From assembly GCA_964036195.1 (NCBI GenBank), contig OZ038453.1:26895598-26959597 (forward strand): a stretch of 64,000 nucleotides of DNA, written 5' to 3'. Below the pieces are notes generated by a model, which had not been told where the DNA came from, searched no databases, and saw only the letters and a list, made by a program, of their open reading frames with translations. The position numbers were made by a program, and so were the translations under genes. Positions 60,796 to 64,000 of this stretch are shown piece after piece. Source of the stretch: Sphaerolaimus hirsutus (taxonomy: Eukaryota; Nematoda; Chromadorea; Monhysterida; Sphaerolaimidae). Numbering within the stretch: the stretch's first letter is position 1; the number at the start of each line of letters is the position of its first letter.

Positions 60796-62705
60796 ATCCG
60801 CTTGGCATCTGGACCCGGATAGCATGGATTTCTGCCTGCTTGGCATCTAGACCTGCTTGGCATCTATCTAATGCTGGATGCCAAGCGGACTGTGGCATAG
60901 ATGCCAAACGGGCGGGCAGGGGCCAGGTGCCAAGCGGTCTAGATGCCATCCAGGCAGGCGGGCGGGTGGCGGGGGGAGGTATGTGAACTCAGGCGGCAAA
61001 CACAAAGGGCAAAGAAGAATGGAAGTACACATAACAATGGATGTCCCTTTGTGTTTGGCTTCTGAGCTCAATGTTTGACGCACATACTTTGCGCATCTTC
61101 GTTCTGCACATACTTTGCGGTCCGCCGAGTATACCACAGACCACAGTCATTGATTTAATGTGTGTTCTGCATTTCCCGGAACACAAACCACAGGTTTTGT
61201 CATCTACATTCTCTTTACACCCAATTTGGGGGGGCGTATTTCGAGGGGGTTATTGATTCATGGTGGTCATTTTGAGAGGGGGGGGGGGGTATTTTGAGGA
61301 AATACGGTTGTTCCCTCCTCGAAAAAGTCTGATGAAAGTATAATTCCACAGGGGAACTATAAATGCAAACACCTTACGTTACATAAATTAGTAAATAAGC
61401 GAACTTCGAAAAAAGTTCAGTACTTTTAACAACTATTATTTGAGTATTCGTATTGGATAATTATTTGTATTTAATATTTTAAAAAATGAAGTTAGGTAGG
61501 TATATATTAAACTCTGAATAGAACAAAACATTTTTTTGATTTATCAAAATACTAGTAAATGGGAACTTTGCATTGGGCCCCCACACGCTAGTTGACATGG
61601 ACACCAAATGTCAACTGGCGCCGATCCCGATTCAAAGCTCGCTGATGAGTGGACGAACGACCTTCAAACGCAATCTTTGAACGAGGAATGAAACCAGTTG
61701 ACATTTGGTGTCGATGTCAACTAGCGTGTGTGGGGCCATTGAAATGTACCATATCTCAACTTTTTAATTATAGAAAATGACTTTTTTCTCACAATACACT
61801 GTTTTTACATTGCGACAGTTTAGCTCAGAATTTACACATAACTTAAATCATAAAATTATGGTAACATTTTGCGCAAAGCATGCAGATCTGTTCAGTATAT
61901 TTAATCATCTTCGTTTATTCAAAAAAATTCACGAGAATAGGATACTATATATAAACCCCTGCAATTGCAAAGTCAAAAATTTCGAAAATTTCAAAGTGAA
62001 AATACAACGCAAATTGTTTAGAAAAAAATAAAATTTCACTCATTGGGTCAATTTTAAATTTTAAAACAGTATTTAACACATTCTGTTGATCGGTCAGAAT
62101 GTTGTATAATCACAAAGGATGTTACCGTATTTTGATGAATAGAGTCACCTTAAAATCGTACATCGAATTCAAAGTATACTCGGCGTACGTGATACTCTGC
62201 CCTCGCACTGATTTATGTCTCGTGTTGGAAGCGTGCCAATGATATTCAAATAATGCGATTTACGTACAAAGATGGAAAAATTCATCGATGTGAATATATT
62301 AATGAACAACATTATAACAACAATCAATTGTGTCATTTTTTTCTGAAACTCGCATGCGTTAACCATCATTGGCGCACTCCCAGCGGGAACCACGCGTGCA
62401 GGGTGTAAAGTAACCAGAGTATAAGTATAATGATATGCACATTCAAAGCCTAAAATCGGCTGCGGGGGGGGGGGGGTGGTCAGATGCATACATGTGCCGT
62501 CTCGTGGGTGTGTGTGGGGGGGGGAGGGTTCAGCCTGCTTGGCATCTACACCCATACGGCATGGAGACCGCATGGCATGTGCCGGCATGTAGCCCGCTTG
62601 GCATCTATGGGACGATAGATGCCAAGCAGGTCTAGATGCCAAGCAGGCAGAAATCCATGCTATCCGGGTCCAGATGCCATGCAGGTTTAGATGCCGAGCA
62701 GTGCA
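60796..62705. repeat. Inverted pair of TTGGCATCTAGAC repeats around 1.7 kb
   Basis: The arm at about 60796-60960 (CCGCTTGGCATCTGGACCC, GATGCCAAGCGG words) is repeated in inverted orientation at about 62545-62705. Between them lie a CGAAATACC element (about 61213-61306), a GGGCCCCCACACGCTAGTTGACA inverted repeat (about 61576-61734) and AT-rich sequence. It may be one long-arm element or two independent insertions. No transposase ORF. Confidence 0.45.
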
Positions 62706-64000
62706 GACTCCCATTCAATTGTATAAATGCAATCAATCTGAATTTTTTAATATCTGTTTATCTGTTTTTCACACAGTTTTAGAAGGGAATGGAGCTACAA
62801 TGGAGCATAACCATAGCTACATTTGTGCAGTTACTTTTAGCATTCCGCTAGCAGTATACTTCGGAGGGGGGGGGGGGATAATTCAATGAAACACAGTATG
62901 TTAACGAATTGTCAAAGAAAGGATGTAAACTTTTATCAGAGGATTGCAAGGGTAAAAAGCTTCTCTACCGTATTTCCTCGAAATACCCCCCTCAAAATAC
63001 CCCCCTCAAATTGGCACTATGAATTTGTGGTCTGGGAAATGCATAACAGACGTTCAAAACACTTACTGTGTTCAACGATGGGTAAGTTCTCCAAAAAAAA
63101 AACACTTTCTGTGTTTTGAGTTTTTCAAAAATGAATACCTGTGTTTTGAGTTTTTTCTCGAAAAAAAACTTGAGTAACTCTGTTTTTATTTCTGTGTTTT
63201 TTGTAAAAACTTGAGTTTTTGAGTTTTTTTCTAAAAAACTCAAGTTTTTTCAAAAAAAAATCGAGTTTTCCCCCAAAAATTCTGATTTACAGTATTTCGA
63301 TCAGGAAACAGTGGTTTTCTTATAAAATATTGGTTTTGCACATGTTTTAACCCCACATAACATTTGTGTATCCATTCAAGTGTCAGAAAAGTCTATAAAA
63401 ATGTCCACAATGAGGACATCAACATCACAACACCAGCAACAAAATGCCCAGAAATGACAATTTACACAGTACTCCAAAATTCTTCAATGGATGTGCACTG
63501 TATAGACTTCGGAATTGATTTGAACTACAACTACCATATTACCTAGAAATACTCCCATGGGGGTTTATTATTTCATCAGAAATTTTTGTAAGGGTCATAG
63601 AAAATAGTAGGCATTTATGTACCCAAAACAGGTTATAAATGCATACAAACAGGATATATTTGAAATAAACATGTAGATAGCTACACAACCTAGTACAGTC
63701 TATGTGTAGCTGCGATGCAAATAAGCAGTAATAAATACACCATGTACATTGGATACATGATGTACATCATCCCGGAGGGGGGTATTTCGAGGGGGGCTTA
63801 TTATTTCACCAGTCCATTTTGAGGGGAGTTAATTCAAGAGGGGGGGGGTTAATTCGAGGTATAATAAGGTATACTTAAATGTCGAAACGTAAATTGTCAA
63901 ATACACCATGAGATGTGCATGCCATCTTTAATTTCTTTTTTGTACCATTATAAAACATGAATACATTATGTACATATTTACATACCTACTATACATGCAT
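62706..64000. other. Repeat-rich right edge
   Basis: CGAAATACC elements at about 62862-62895, 62969-63015 and 63538-63870, and a TTTTTTGAGTTTT low-complexity stretch (63080-63280). Short ORFs have no support. Confidence 0.45.

Noticed and set aside
1-64000. CRISPR array, rRNA genes, bacterial operons
   Set aside because: Repeats are inverted or dispersed rather than regularly spaced; no rRNA-like stretch; gene structure is eukaryotic.

Overview
The window is animal (metazoan) nuclear DNA. Genes are split by GT-AG introns, the host genes are TGF-beta family ligands, and AT-rich spacer is packed with terminal-inverted-repeat and foldback elements and C/G homopolymer runs. A marine invertebrate such as a sponge would fit, but the sequence does not name the host.

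The most striking object is an LTR retroelement of 23.4 kb on the minus strand (6641-30003). Two 760-bp LTRs differ at one base and are flanked by the 5-bp duplication CTTTG. The target was a hAT-like MITE, and an uninterrupted copy of that MITE at 57764-58363 gives the empty site. The minus strand reads LTR, tRNA primer site, splice donors, Gag, a superfamily 1 helicase protein, then one 2375-residue protein that joins a signal-peptide/transmembrane glycoprotein to two aspartic-protease modules, reverse transcriptase, RNase H and integrase. Each of the three ORFs has a splice acceptor a short way before its first ATG. Between the leader and Gag lies an 8.5-kb block holding at least two intron-containing genes on the opposite strand. 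One is a mucin-like type I membrane protein with a ubiquitin-like domain; the other is a Ly6/uPAR-type ten-cysteine protein. Antisense introns would not be spliced from the genomic RNA, which may be how the element carries them.

The right half (about 38.5-58.6 kb) holds two paralogous TGF-beta superfamily genes, both on the minus strand, with an ShKT-like domain ahead of the propeptide. They are littered with copies of a foldback element of about 190 bp. In four places such an element sits inside an exon of one paralog and is absent from the other, and removing it from its own GT to the AG of a duplicated CAG restores the reading frame and in two cases the exact exon length. This looks like an introner family: a DNA transposon that makes introns. 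One further copy inserted at CTG and one inserted antisense cannot make a normal intron in these genes and appear to interrupt mature-domain exons.

The remainder (1-6 kb, 30-38 kb, 59-64 kb) is repeat-rich spacer: a tandemly duplicated unit, a TA-target element, CGAAATACCCCC-rich elements, long palindromes and related foldbacks, with no confident host gene.
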